A DNA stretch of 64,000 bases, taken from the NCBI RefSeq assembly GCF_033115175.1, contig NC_084834.1:37368077-37432076 (forward strand), in the 5' to 3' direction. Made by a program: the position numbers and the translations under genes. This document shows, piece after piece, positions 35,401 through 49,000 of this stretch. Position 1 is the stretch's first letter; the number at the start of each line of letters is the position of its first letter. Origin of the DNA: Lepus europaeus (Eukaryota; Chordata; Mammalia; Lagomorpha; Leporidae). The notes beneath the pieces are model-generated. The model was given only the letters and a program-made list of their open reading frames with translations. It made no database searches and was not told the origin of the DNA.

Positions 35401-38400
35401 AAAGGGAAGGACTTGTGCTGAAAAAGTCTGAAGGGAAAAATGACAAAGATGAGGACAGAAACAGCAGTGAATCCTTGGTGAGTGCCACACTATCTTTTTA
35501 AAAATGTTTTAACAAACAATATTTTAAACATTTCATATATAAAAATTCAATACACAAAACTGCTGTTTTATTAATTTCATTTTACAAATTCAAGCTTTAT
35601 TTTCATTTTACAGGTAATAAAATACCTATTTTGTACTTAGAAAAAGTTATGCTGTTTTAAACCTGAGTCACTTACTGTTACTCAGATAACTACCAGTGTT
35701 CCTTTCCACAGTACCTTTAGTTTTAACAAACTGTTAACTCCAGGTGCTTTAACCATTTTAAAATAAAACTAGAATAGGTGCAGAGGATGGGCAGCGACTC
35801 AGCTCTCTTCCAGGCTTCCATCCCTGGACCTACAGAGAATCACTTCATCTCTCCTGGGCCTTACAATTCTCATCTATTCTATGAATTCTCATCTATTCAT
35901 CAATTCTCTAAAACAAAGACCTACCCTAAGTGATCAGTGAAGCTTACTCTGGGTCTAATCCTCCTGAATTAAGCACCTCATTGTCCTTTATGTATTTATA
36001 TTTCAGAAATAAGAAATTAAAAATGTACACTTCTTTTTCATAATGCTTACATCTGTGGCATTATTTGACAAATGACATTCAGTAAGTCACAAAAGATTCA
36101 ACATTATACTCTGCACTTGATCTTAGCCAAAAGGCTGAGAAGCGATCAACATAATACTCTGAAAAGGTACCTCCATATTTATAATTTTAAAGCATCCCCA
36201 AAAATGTCCAATTTATATGAGTAATTCATACAAAAACCAGGGCAAAAATCTGAAGCTTATGTGCCCATACATTTTGGTTCAATAAAAACCCCTTTTATAA
36301 ATTTATAACTTATTTCAGATTTTAAAATATTACAACTTATTGGAATATACTTTAATGACACCAGAAAAATATAAAACTGTTGATTATCACCTTTGCACAT
36401 CAATGAAATCCAACATAACAACATTCTTTTTTTTTTTTTTTTTTTTTTGACAGGCAGAGTGAACAGTGAGAGAGAGACAGAGAGAAGAAAGGTCTTCCTT
36501 TTGAAGTTGGTTCACCCTCCAATGGCCGCCGCGGTAGCGCGCTGCGGCCGGCGCACCGCGCTGATCCGATGGCAGGAGCCAGGTGCTTATCCTGGTCTCC
36601 CATGGGGTGCAGGGCCCAAGGACTTGGGCCATCCTCCACTGCACTCCCTGGCCACAGCAGAGAGCTGGCCTGGAAGAGGGGCAACCGGGACAGGATCGGT
36701 GCCCCGACCGGGACTAGAACCCGGTGTGCCGGCGCCACAAGGCGGAGGATTAGCCTAGTGAGCCGCGGCGCCGGCCAACATAACAACATTCTATAAAAGG
36801 CTTAAGAAGCTGGGTAGTTACACAAGCACCTGGAAGTTACACACAGATCTCATTCAGTTCAAGTCTTTTCTAGTGCTCAACAACTCCAAATAAAGAAAAC
36901 AAAATTTACCTTTAGGAGTAGCTTTTCATGCTGTGCATTATCTGAATCATATGGCCTTTTCCTCACACTTTCTACATCCAAATAGAGTTGTTTATAACCA
37001 GTGATCTGAAGTAAGCACGTCTTCATGCATATTTTAAAACTGAAATGATATACAATTATTTTAAAAACCACACATTGTTACCACAATGAAGTAAGGCCTT
37101 CTATAGCTTATGATTCATATGCCTATTTAGAAGTCATTTCCTGGTTTTCAGTTTAATACAAGGAGCACCAACAGCCTCAATAAACACAAAATGTTACACC
37201 ACATATTACACAGGAGATGGAAAAACAGGACCTAGAAAGGGGTCATACATAGTAGGACAGGAACCTTTGCTAGTGTAAGAGTTTGTTCGTTTCATGTTTT
37301 CTCTAGGCAGTTCTGTACATTCTCAAATCATTAGTGCCAGCTGTCACCAACAGATCCAAATTTCTCAAATTATGTGAGGGTACTTCCAAAAGTCCATGAA
37401 AAGATAAGTTTACTTCAACACAAACAATTTTGAAGTCCATGAATGATGAATATTCAAAAAGTTCCTGGAAATACATGTTCTGAAAAAAGATATATATGGA
37501 TTTCAAAAAATTTTGAAATAAACTTATCTTTTAATTCGATTTCCCTACAAACTTTCGGAAATGCCCTCATATATAACCAATAGCTACATGACAGGTTATC
37601 TCATGTATAAGTTCAATAGCTTATCTTTCCTGAAGAAACATGTTCTTTGTTAATTAATTCTCTAAGTCTACTCATGACTTCACTATTGGTTCCCAAGCTT
37701 GAACTCTCCAAGGTCTGTCCTGCCTTTATGCAACAACAATATATCAAAAGGTCCCTGAACCCTTATCCTTTCTGAAATGTCATTCAAAGCCATTTTCACA
37801 TCACCACTCTGCTGTTTATGGCTTTACCATTTCTCACTTGAATGACTAAGAGCCCCCTGCTTGTTCTGTCTTTATTCCCACTATCATCTTCAAATATCCC
37901 CAAATCTTCCTTCCATGTTACTAAACACAAAGCCTATAATGTAGCTTGTTTTGCTTAAGCAACAGAGGGCGGTGGTTAAGACGCCAATTGGGACACCACC
38001 ACATCTCATACTGGAATGCCTGGATTTGAGTCCACCTCTGCTCCCGATTCCAGCTTCCTGCTAATATATACCCTGGAAGCAGCAGTGATGACTCAAATGT
38101 TTGGGTCCTACCATCCACGTGAGAGATCCAGACTGAATTCCTGGCTTCCAACTTCAATCCTCGCCCAGCCCCAGCCATTGCTGGTATTTGTGGAGTGAAC
38201 AAGTAGATGGAGCTCTCTCTTAATTCATCTCTGTCTCTTGCCTCTCTGCCTCTCAACTTAACAAAAATTTAAAAAAACAGAAGGCAACATATAAATCCCT
38301 CAGTATGGCACACAAGACTTGGTGATTTAACAATCTAGAGACCCACTCAATTCTCCAGTCTCTGCTCTGCACATATTCATTGCTCAGACTCCAAAGGACT

Positions 38401-41400
38401 CCCCATTATCTCCAGACACATAAACATCTCTGTGTCTCTGTGACTTGCTAGCACTCCTCCCCTACCTACTCATCAAAGTCCAACCCAAATCTTCACTGTT
38501 TCCTTTTATACCCTTCCCTGTGTCAACTGAAATAAATTGCTCCTTCCTCTGTATTTACATAGAAAATTTTGAATGAGGAAAATAATGCTAAATACTTAAT
38601 AATGTGAATACCTTGGTCCTGGGAACACAAAATTTCAGTAAGTGCTTCTCTTACAAAATTTGGAATGTGGTAGAGAAAGCACAAGAGTGTTTTGATGGCT
38701 AGAGCAGAATGGGTTAAATAGGATGACTGAGAACTCCATAAAGACAGAACAAGGCAACTAACTGAGACTGGAGAAGCCAGAGAGGATGCAAGAAGTCATT
38801 CTGAAAGACGAGGAGGACACAATAGCCAAAGTTACTGAATCTCGGGAAAGCAATGTAAGTTAACCTTGAAGAAGGCATTTGGTACAGGGGCAACATTCCT
38901 AGAGTGGGAACCAAAATGTGGAGATCTTAGTCCTGCTTCCCTTGCTCACCTCTCTGGCCCATGAGGGTTCATCTACGTGAAGTGAGGGGACTGAATTAGC
39001 TCTCTCCACAAAACCTTCAGCTCTACAGTTCTGCAACTGGGTATGAGCTCCACAGCACAGGCTATAATTGCGTGATCAAAAACAACAATGTAAAAAGCAC
39101 ACCTGACATCCTTCTCAGGGTTAATATTCTTTTCCTTCATTATATCTTCTACACATTTGTCCACTTCACTCTCAACAACATGTGTCGCCTTCTGCAGAAC
39201 CTATTTATGTGAAAGAGAGATGAATGAGAAAAACTTATAGCCAAAAAAGAAGGAAGTTTTGAGGTAATCAAGTGTAGAAAGTAGGTTCTAAAATGCAAAG
39301 GGACACCGAATTTGCTTCAAATGTTTTTCTAGAATTAAAACTACATATTTATATTGTTCTCTGCTTTTGTTTTTTTTTTAACAAAAGAGAAGCAGCACGA
39401 TGTATCCAATGAAGGGTTCCTTTTCTGAGTAAGAATAAACAGGCTCTCAGCAGATGAGTTCTTAGCAAATGAGCTGTCACCATAGTGTGCATATGAAGTA
39501 GATATTGTCTATAAAATTTAAAAATTACATTGTGAAATGTGTACAAAATATTTAAAGCAGAAGTTGAACGTAAGTTTAGAAGCAGTTGCCTGACCTAAGC
39601 AGTTAACATACCAGGTTGGGATGGCTGCATCCCACATCAGAGGGCCTGGGTTCAAGTTCCAGCTCTGAATCTGATGTCAACTTCCTATTAATACAGATCC
39701 TAGAAGGCAGCAGGTGATGGCTCAAGTGGTTGAATCCCTGCCACCTACATGGGAATCCTGGATTGAATTCCAGTCTCCCAGCTTCAGATGGGGGAGTGAA
39801 ATCAGGGATGAGAGTTTACTGTCTCTTAAATAAATAAAGTTTTAAAACTTAATGCATAAGAAATCCTAGAAGAAAACTCAAACCACCAGAGATTATCTCT
39901 GGCAACAAATTTACATTGTCAAAAATAAAATTAGGTCTAAAAAAAATATTAGTTTATTGTACCTACAGAATAGCTCACAAACTGGAAACAGTAAGAAGTT
40001 TGCTTTAAAGCAGTCCCAGCACAGCTTAGAAAGCATAATAGAGAAAGTATTTGATTTTGTTAGTGGTTGGCTGCTATATACAGTAACATTCTTTTTATGG
40101 CAAGCAAATTTGTTTAAGCTGATTAATCTATAAATGATTGGTTTAATTTCATCAAAATCATGCTGGCAAAGACGTAAAGCTTATGTTTTGCTTTTCATTT
40201 ATGACTAGAGCTAGCATTTTGAGGAAATCAGAGTAACAGAAGTTTTATCACCTTAAGGTTGTACTTGGGGTATGTCTTAACTATGCCCTTTCCAGTTTTT
40301 CTTTAACAGCCTATATCTTCCAGTATTTTTTCTATACACCCAAAGCAGATTTCTCTAATAAAACATCCTATACATATAAAACATTCACTGGATCTTTTCT
40401 TTCAACAAACAAGCAAGTTCAGGCCTTTCTTACCCTTAAAAAGTTTCTTTGACTCTTATGTCTCTCTAGGCTTCCATCTTTGGTACGCTTCAGACCGCAG
40501 GCAAAACACTGCAGTCACATGGGGAACTGTATCTTTCATCTGAAATGCTCCTTTCCTCAGTCTCAAAACACAGCAGGGCTTCCCATCATTCTTTTCAAGT
40601 GGCAGTAACCTCTCCACGCTTGGGATCCCCATCACGACTTGTCTGCAGCAGTTTTGTGACTCCTACTGCTTTCTTTATTACACTTATTTTTGTATATCAA
40701 GTGAATAATTCCTTGAGGACAGAGATTATATCCAGTGCATTTTCCCTATCTTGCATATAACAGGTAATTGTTGAATAATCACTGAACAAATGGAGATATC
40801 TAGCAGGTGAAAACCCTGAGATAGGCAGCTATTTCAGGAAAGATACATAAAGCAATGCACAAAGTTATTGAAGAGCAAGGAAAACAGAGACTCCCAAGAA
40901 AAGAATTAAAAGGTAAGAAGAAAATGATTAGATTCTCTCAATCAGACCACATACAAATATAGTCAACAAGATTTCCTTTGTCAATTCCTAGGGTAAAACA
41001 ATTACAGGAAAAGTCTTGAGGCTTAAATACTAACTTTAACAATGGGTAGAAACTATTTGCATGTACTACAAACTCCAAACACATTAAAAATCCAACTGTC
41101 ACCTCCTCTATGAAGCCTTCCTCCACCCTGGAGCGATTCACTCTTTTTATAACTCATTAGACAGCACTTACGATTCTTTATTTTGTTTACTTTTCTATGT
41201 TCTCTGTCAGGATTTTTCTTATTTATTCTTATATCATGAGCTGCTAGCATAGTATATGTCACTGATTAGACATTTAAAATGCTGTTTAATTCCTACGAAT
41301 GACTAATTTATTAAATTAGCTTGCCCAAAGCATACATAAACTTACAGGCAGAGTTAAGACTAGAAACCTTGTCTAGTTGGCAACACTCTTTCCCCTATAC

Positions 41401-44400
41401 TCTATCCATTACATTTTTTATAAATTTGAGGTATAATGTATACATATTGAAAAAACTGAGGAATAATATAAATACAGATGTTAAACAGTTTGATCAGTTT
41501 TGACAAACGAATATATTCAAGTAATCCACAAATCCATCAAGATACAGAATATTTCTGCCAAACCAGAAGATTTTGTCTATCCTTTCCCAATTAATCTTCC
41601 AGCACCTTTTATTCAAAAAAAACCTTTCCTCTTCTCATTGAATTGCTTTGGCATCTTGTCAAAAATTATATGACATCTTATGTGTGGTCTATATCTGGCC
41701 CTTCATCTGTTACAGTCACCGATTTGTCTAGAAAGTCTTTAGGTCAAGTACTGTAAATCCTCTTAGGAGATTATTTGGACAATGTCTTTTCCATTTTGGC
41801 ATAAGCTTTAAAATGTGTTTGATAATTACTCTGAAAGTTGCTTGCTGGGATTTTGATCAGAATTGCACTAAATTCTTATGTCATTCTGGGAATTCACATC
41901 TTAATTTCACTGATTTTTTAAGTGATGACACTGTGTACTTTTCCATTTTAATGTTTCTCAGCAACTCTCTCCAGGTTTAGTGCACAAGTCTTCCACCTCT
42001 TTCATTAAATTTATCATTGAGTATTTTATGTTTCTGGATACTCTTGTAGGTGGTATTGTCCTTTTTTAAAAAATTTTTTACTTTATTTGCCAAAAGGTTA
42101 TTGCTAACATATAGAAGTATACTATGTCCTGCAATACTGATAAATTCATTAGTAATTCCAATGGTTTTTGTAGAAACTTCAGGATTTTCTACATTCACAA
42201 ACTATATCATCTGTTAAGATTTTTTTTTAATATAAGCAGGGAAATAGTCCACTCTTCCTATTAAGATGTTTTACCATCTTTCTCTCCAATCATTATGTCT
42301 TCTATTTCCTTTTCTTGCCTTACTACACTACCTAGGACTACCAGCACAATGCTGATTAAAAGCAGAGACACTAAACCTATTTGTCTCGTTCCCAATTAAA
42401 TGTGGACAGCATTCAACATTTCAGTGTTGTATTTCAAGTTAACTGCAGGTTATTTCATAGGCTGCTTTTAACCGATTGAGGAAATTTCTTCTATTCCCAA
42501 TACCTAAGAGTTTAAAAAATCATGAATGGGTATACAATTCTGTCAGAACAAGTTTTCAGTATATATTGAAATGATCCTATTTTTCTAATTTACTCTGTTC
42601 ATGTGGTTAACTGTATTCAACGATTTTGAAAACTCAATCATGATGTATTATCCTTTTTATGTACTACTAGAATCAATCTGTTAATGTTTTAATTTTTAAG
42701 AAAAAACTATTTATTTGAAAGGCAGAGTTACAGAGTTAAGGAGGGAGGCTGGGAGACAGAGACAGACATATCAACTTTCCATCTGTGGTTCACTCCCCAA
42801 ATGGCCACAATGGTTGGTTTGGGCCAGAACAAAGCCAGGAGCCTCAAATCCCATCTGGGTCTCCCACGTGGGTGTCAGAGGGTCTGTGTACTTTGGCCAT
42901 CATTCACTACCTTCCCAGGCATATTAGCAGGAAGCTGGTTGGAAGTAGAGCAGCTAGGACATAAAACTGGAGCTCATATGGGATGCTGGCATCATTGTAC
43001 CACAACGCCAAGCCCAATCTGCTGTTTTAAGGACTTCTGCACCTATATTCATGAAGGATACTGTATTGGAATTTTTTATTATATTGTCCCTAGCAGGTAT
43101 GTGATATCACAATTATTTTATAGTAGCCTTACAAATTTGTCTCTTTCTACTACATTTTCTAGAATTTAACATAAGTGATATGTTTTCATCTTCCTTTAAT
43201 GCTTTGTAAGAGTTTACTAATGAAGTCAAGATTGGACATTAGTTCAAAAATTTTAAACTACTGATTCCATTTATTAAGTATATGGCTATTTGGATGAGTT
43301 TTTGTGTGTGTTAGCTTTGAGAAATTGTGTTTTCAAGAACTTTCTCCATTTCCTCTAGTCTACAGAATTTACTGACATAAAGTTGCTCACAGTTCTCCTT
43401 ATTTGAGTTTTAATGATTACAGCTGTGGTGAGGCCCCTTCTGTCATGCTTGATATCAGTAACCTGGATTTCCTCTCTTGCTTGATCAGTGATGACGAGTG
43501 ATGATCAGTAGTGATTAATACTATTAATCTGTTCAAACAATCAACATTTGAGTTTGCTGAACACTTCTACTTTTGCACATTTACTATTTCATTGAGTTTT
43601 TTTAAATCTCATTTATATAATATCTTTGCGTTTACTGATTTTGGGCTTAACTTGCTGTCTTATAGCTTTATAAAAGAATGCAGATTTTATAAAATAATTC
43701 AGAGTGAAAAGGTAAACCACAGAACCAGAAAGCTATTTGGCAGAAACTCTGATACATGATTCATATACAACTTTTATTAAATCAGTAAGAACTGATGAAC
43801 AAACCAATTAAAAATATGGGCAGAGTCTTAAATAGGTACTTCACAAAAGAAAACACTCAAACAGCCAATAAACAAATAAATAAGTGCTCGTTCTTATCAG
43901 TTAACAAGGAAACACAAATGAAAGTCACACTAACATATCACTACATATTCATCGGTAGAGTTTAAAAAATTATTTTTTCGTGATTTTAGGCCTGTCAATC
44001 TTGGGCTTTTTAATGTTTTGGTTACGTCTTTGATTCCGCATCAAACACAAAATTAAAGACTAGATAAGAGAAATATTATTCATTAAACATTTTCTAAGTT
44101 CTCAGAAAATGCAACTATTTTGAAAAGTTTTTACTGGAATACAGGCAAGCTCTTCAAAAAAGTTCATGAAAAAATGGAATTAAAAGGTAAAGTTTACTTG
44201 GTGGCAAAAAATTCTGAAATTAACGCATAGTTTTTTGGGTTTTTTTTGTTTGTTTGTTTAAACACATTTCATGAACTTTTGAGGACTTCTCATATAATAT
44301 GTAAATAACTGATTCAGGCAATGATTCTAAACTGCTTTAAGGAACTCCAGAGATTTTAACGGTTTAAGTTTCTTTTTGTATTTCCCTTTTGACCTGTTGA

Positions 44401-46016
44401 TTACTTAGATGTTTAATTTCTAGATATTTGTGGATTTCCTAAGTGTCATATTTTTCTTATATCTAATTTAGCACTGCTGGGGCAAAAATATCCTCTTTGT
44501 AAGTTCAATACTCTGAAAATTATTGAGATTTAAAGACTCAGCATACATAACATCTATGTGAATGTTCCACATGTACTTTAGCATTTACAGGTTGTATAGG
44601 CTATGAATGGTCCACATGTACTTATAGCATTTATAGGAAACCTCTATTTTGCATGTTTTGGATATAGCAGCCTATAAATGTTAATCATATCAAGACAACT
44701 GATAGTGCTGTTCAAATTCTACATATGCCTTCTGATATTTTTAACAATTATTGGGAAATGTTCAAAATTTCCAGCTACAATCATGGATTCATATATATTC
44801 TCCCTTAGTTGTGCTGATTTCTGTTTCATGTATCTGGGCACTTTGTTAATACCTGCATACATTCTTAAGATTGTTATGTTTTCTTGAAAATGAACCTTTT
44901 TGTCATTATGGGGAAAAAAGGTTTAGTCATAAAGTAATATCATTTAGTCATTTAGTAATATCTGAAGTTTATGTTTTCTGAAAGTCACACAGGTTTCTTA
45001 TGCTTACTGATCGCATGGCATATCTATTTACTTGTATCTTTCTATTTAGAGTATGTTTCCTCAAACAGCATATACATGGTTGGGTCTTGTTTTTTCAATC
45101 CATCTGTCAATCTTGGGCTTTTTAATGTTTTGGTAAGTCTTTTATTTATCATCAAAAACAAAATTAACAGTCTGCATAGGACAGAAATATAATTCATTAC
45201 AATATTTTCTAAGTTCTTGAGAGATCTAATTATTTTAAAGAGATATTTACTGGAATACAGTAGAGTACTTCAAAATGTTCATGGGAAAATGGAATTAAAA
45301 GATAGCTTTATTGGGGCCAGTGCTGTGGTGTAGTAGGTAAAGCTGCTACCTACAGGACCAGCATTCTATATTGGTACCGTTTTGAGTCCCGGCTGATCCA
45401 CTTTCAATCTAGCTCTCTACTATGTCCTGGGAAAGCAGTAGAAGATGGCTCAAGTCCTCGGGTCACTGCACTCGTGTGGGGGACCCAGAGGAAGCTCCAG
45501 GCTCCTGACTTTGGATCAGCGCAGCTCCAGCCATTGCGGCCATTTGGGGAGTGAACAGTGGATTGAAGACTTCTCTCTCTCTTTCCCCCTTTCTCTCTCT
45601 CTCTTTCTCTCTTCCTCTGCCTCTCTGTAACTACCTTTCAAATGAAGTAAATAAATCTTTTAAAAAAAAAGAGATAGATTTATTTGGGGGCAAAATTTTT
45701 TTGAAATTAATGCACTTTTTTCATAACATATGTTTCATGAACTTTGTGAGGACCCCCTCAATATCATATGTAAAGGACTGCTTGGGGCCAACACTGTGGC
45801 ATGGTGGGTGAGGCTGTCACCTACAGTGCTTGCATCCCATGTGGGCACCAGATCCAACTCTCTGCTATGGCCTGGGAAAGAGTGGGGGATGGCCCACGTT
45901 CTTGGGGCTCTTGTGCCTGCGTGGGAGATCTGGAGCAAACTTCTGGTTCCTGGCTTTGGATTGGCTCAACTCTGGTCATTGCCACCATCTGGGGAGTGAG
46001 CCAGGGGATGGAAGAC

Positions 46017-46048
<32 letters not shown>

Positions 46049-49000
46049 GTTTGTGTATCTGCTTCTCTGTAGCTCTGCTTTTCAAATAAATAAGTCTTAA
46101 AAAAAATTGCTTAGGGCAATGATTCTAAAACATTTTTCTTTTTAACCTCAAACTTATAAGCACCCCAAGACCATTTTCTCAACCATGTTTTTTTTTTTTT
46201 AAGACCAGTAAGAAATAGGTGGTAACAAAGGATTGGAGTACAAAATAAACAAATCACATATTTTGTAAGAAAATAGTATGTTAATGCACATACTTTTAAA
46301 AGATATTATATATAATATATACAAATATATTATATATTAATTAATCATATATTAACTACATTAATATAATTATAATTATATGTCATTATATAATTATATA
46401 TTATATAATACATATTAATTAATATATAATATATAATATAAATATATTATTATAAAATAATATCTGATGAACATAAGAGTAATGCAGTCTTTTTTATACT
46501 TACCTTGATGGGTTACAATTATATGGATAACACACATTCACAACCAGCAAACATCAACTGTGAATTTTGCTATGCAAGCAAACATGGGGGATTAGGTACA
46601 CGTTTGTGTTAGTACATCCATAGAGTGCAAATGCTTCACTTCGAACTACAGCACCTAAGTACTTATATATTTAAAGTTTAGCTACTAGAGTCTGGAAAAT
46701 TAGGAGGTCAAAAAATAGGCAAACATGCATTACTACAGCATCAACCCACAGACAACTAAACTGATGCAATAAAACCAATTTTTTATTATTCAACAGCTGG
46801 AACATTATAATTTTTATTAAAAAGACAGCAGCTGCAATAAAAAAGTACATCTGCTCAAAAACACTAACACAGTGACAGAGTGATCTTTCCCTAAATTTCA
46901 AATACTGCTATATGCACATATGCACAGTAGACCTTTGCAACACGACCATATGTTGCACGGCAGCCCAATTATTTAACAGAATACTGAATTAGACTCAACT
47001 TCTAATAAGGTGTAAGTTTTTCTTCCTAAATACCAAAGTTAAATAAACTTTAATATACAGTCAATAAGTAGTCTTTAACTAAGCTGCTAATTGCAGGAAG
47101 AATAGTGTGCCATCAAGGCCACAAGGCAAGACCATTCTGTTGTATTGTGAAAATAGCATCACAGTGATGGTGGCCAGTAAACAAGGCAAGAACAGTAGCA
47201 GGTGAGGTACTGAAGGAGCTAGAGGGAGCTGTAACAGACAGCAGGGAGAATACTGGAAAACTCCCAGGCCAAAAGATGTCAGCGTATCTGAAAGGATACA
47301 CTCCTGAAGAACTGAGGTGGAGGCTGAGAACTGTGGGAGCGGAACGAATAGCTTGGCTGTGGTTTTACTCTCATAGAATATGAAAGCTGGGCCTGCGTGT
47401 GGCACAGTGGGTTAAGCTGCCACTTGCAACACTAGTATTCTATATTGGAGTGCCAGTTCAAGTCCTGGCTGTTCTGCTTCTGATCCAGCACCTATAAATA
47501 CACCTAGGAAAGCAGTGCACTTGGTCCCTGCCACCTACATGGGAGACCTGGATGGAGCTCTGAGCTCCTGGCTTCCACCTGGTCCAGCCCTGGCTGTTGT
47601 GGCCATTTGTGGAATGAAGCAGCAGATAGAAGAGCTCTCTCTGTCTCTATCTCTCTCTGTCACTCTCTCTTTCAAATAAATTAAAACAAAAAAGAATTTC
47701 AAAGCTTAAAAAAAATGCACACTAAACAGGAGACTACATTCTAAAGGGTTCAGCACCCAAACAGTTTAAAATCCATGCCATTTCAAAACAGAACTTAACT
47801 TCAGTCTGGAAAATGCACATACTGTTTCATATGGAAACAGAGCATTTTATGATCCAGAACAGTCCCCAGAGTGCATCCCAACACAATGGTTCTCAAAGCA
47901 CTGCCCCCACCAGCAGAAGCAGCAGTCTCACCTGAGACTATACTAGGAATGCAATCACAACTCAATCAGAAATTCTGGGGAAGGGGCCATGGAATCTGTG
48001 TTTGAACAGCCTTCGTCTCCACTGTTGAAGAAGTTTCTTTTTCTTTATCTTCATACTATTTGTTGAACTATTTACTTAGTGTAGGTTACTCTTATGAGTA
48101 TAAAGTTAGCTGAAAATAGATCTTTGTAAAAAGTAAGAATGGGAACAAAAGAGGGAGGAAGAAGAAAGGTGGGAATGCAGGCAGGAGGGAGGGTAAAGTG
48201 GGAAGAATCACTGTGTTCCTAAATTTGTATATATGAAATTCATGAAGTTTATACACCTTAAATAAGATTTAAAAAATAAGAATGCAAAAAAAGAGAACAT
48301 GGTAACAAATGCAGATTACAGTCTTTGGTCATATCAACTATGGGGCTTTTACCTGCATGAGCTACCATTTGCTTTCCCAGAAAATGAAAAAGTTGCATGA
48401 AAAGGATTCAGAAGTTCTTTTTTAAAAAAATATTTATTTTTTTGAAAGGCAGAGTTACAGAGAGGCAGAGGCAGAGGCATAGAGAGAGGTCCTCCATCCA
48501 CTGGTTCACTCCCCAAATGGCTGCAACAGCTGGAGCTGCACTGATCCGAAGTCAGGAGCCAGGAGCTTCTTCCGGGTCTCCCACAAGGGTACAGGGGCCT
48601 AAGTACTCGGACCATCTTCCACTGCTTTCCCAGGCCATAGCAGAGAGCTGGATCAGAAGTGGAGCAGCTGGGACTAGAACCAGCGCCCATATGGGATGCC
48701 AGCACTGCAGGCAGCGACCTTACCCACTACACCACAGCGCTGGCCCCCAGAAGTTCTATAATTGTACTTGTTTTCTGTTCTTAGTTTCCCTAGAATACCT
48801 ATTATATATGCAGGTCTTGCTTTTTCAACAACTATCAATTGACTCACTACCATGTACAATGAAACTCATTTGATACTGGGAATAAAAAAGGTGAAAAAAT
48901 AAAAAATAAATAAATAAAAAAAGCCTTGAAAAATGTGGCTGCATGCTCAAGTTTGAGAACTACTGTCCTAACAGATCTGAAATACAGCACTTCTCCAAGT

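Larger units (their letters stand above)
41390..45240 (-). mobile_element. Old L1 (L1M-type), antisense, decayed
   Basis: The + strand carries complements of L1 ORF2. From right to left it runs from the endonuclease region (44.7-44.9 kb; complement of blocks like IYAPN...VGDFN) through reverse transcriptase (43.0-43.55 kb) to the C-terminal region (41.5-42.3 kb). Many breaks. Interrupted by a C SINE, by MITEs, and by a piece of L1 in the other direction at about 43,700-43,970. Confidence 0.65.
45103..46135 (+). repeat. Direct duplication, copy B (expanded by two SINEs)
   Basis: Same order as copy A, but with C SINEs inserted at 45,313-45,671 (inside the MITE) and 45,784-46,105. Without the SINEs the copy is about 350 bases. 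Confidence 0.8.
47885..48972. mobile_element. MER-type hAT (Charlie-like) remnant split by an L1 insertion
   Basis: Left part 47,889-48,003 (aatggttctcaaagcactgc ... aatcagaaattctgggg) and right part about 48,932-48,972 (gcatgctcaagtttgagaac then tactg) carry complementary ends, TGGTTCTCAAA and TTTGAGAACTA. They make sense as one element interrupted by the block between them. Confidence 0.6.

Noticed and set aside
36114-36146. Functional U2 snRNA gene
   Set aside because: Only 33 of about 190 nucleotides are present, with no snRNA promoter elements, and the copy is bounded by target-site duplications.
39101-39107. Alternative donor GTCAGG for ELMOD2 exon 4
   Set aside because: Ending the exon there leaves the next exon out of frame; the GTGTGC donor restores the conserved SFKICMK sequence.
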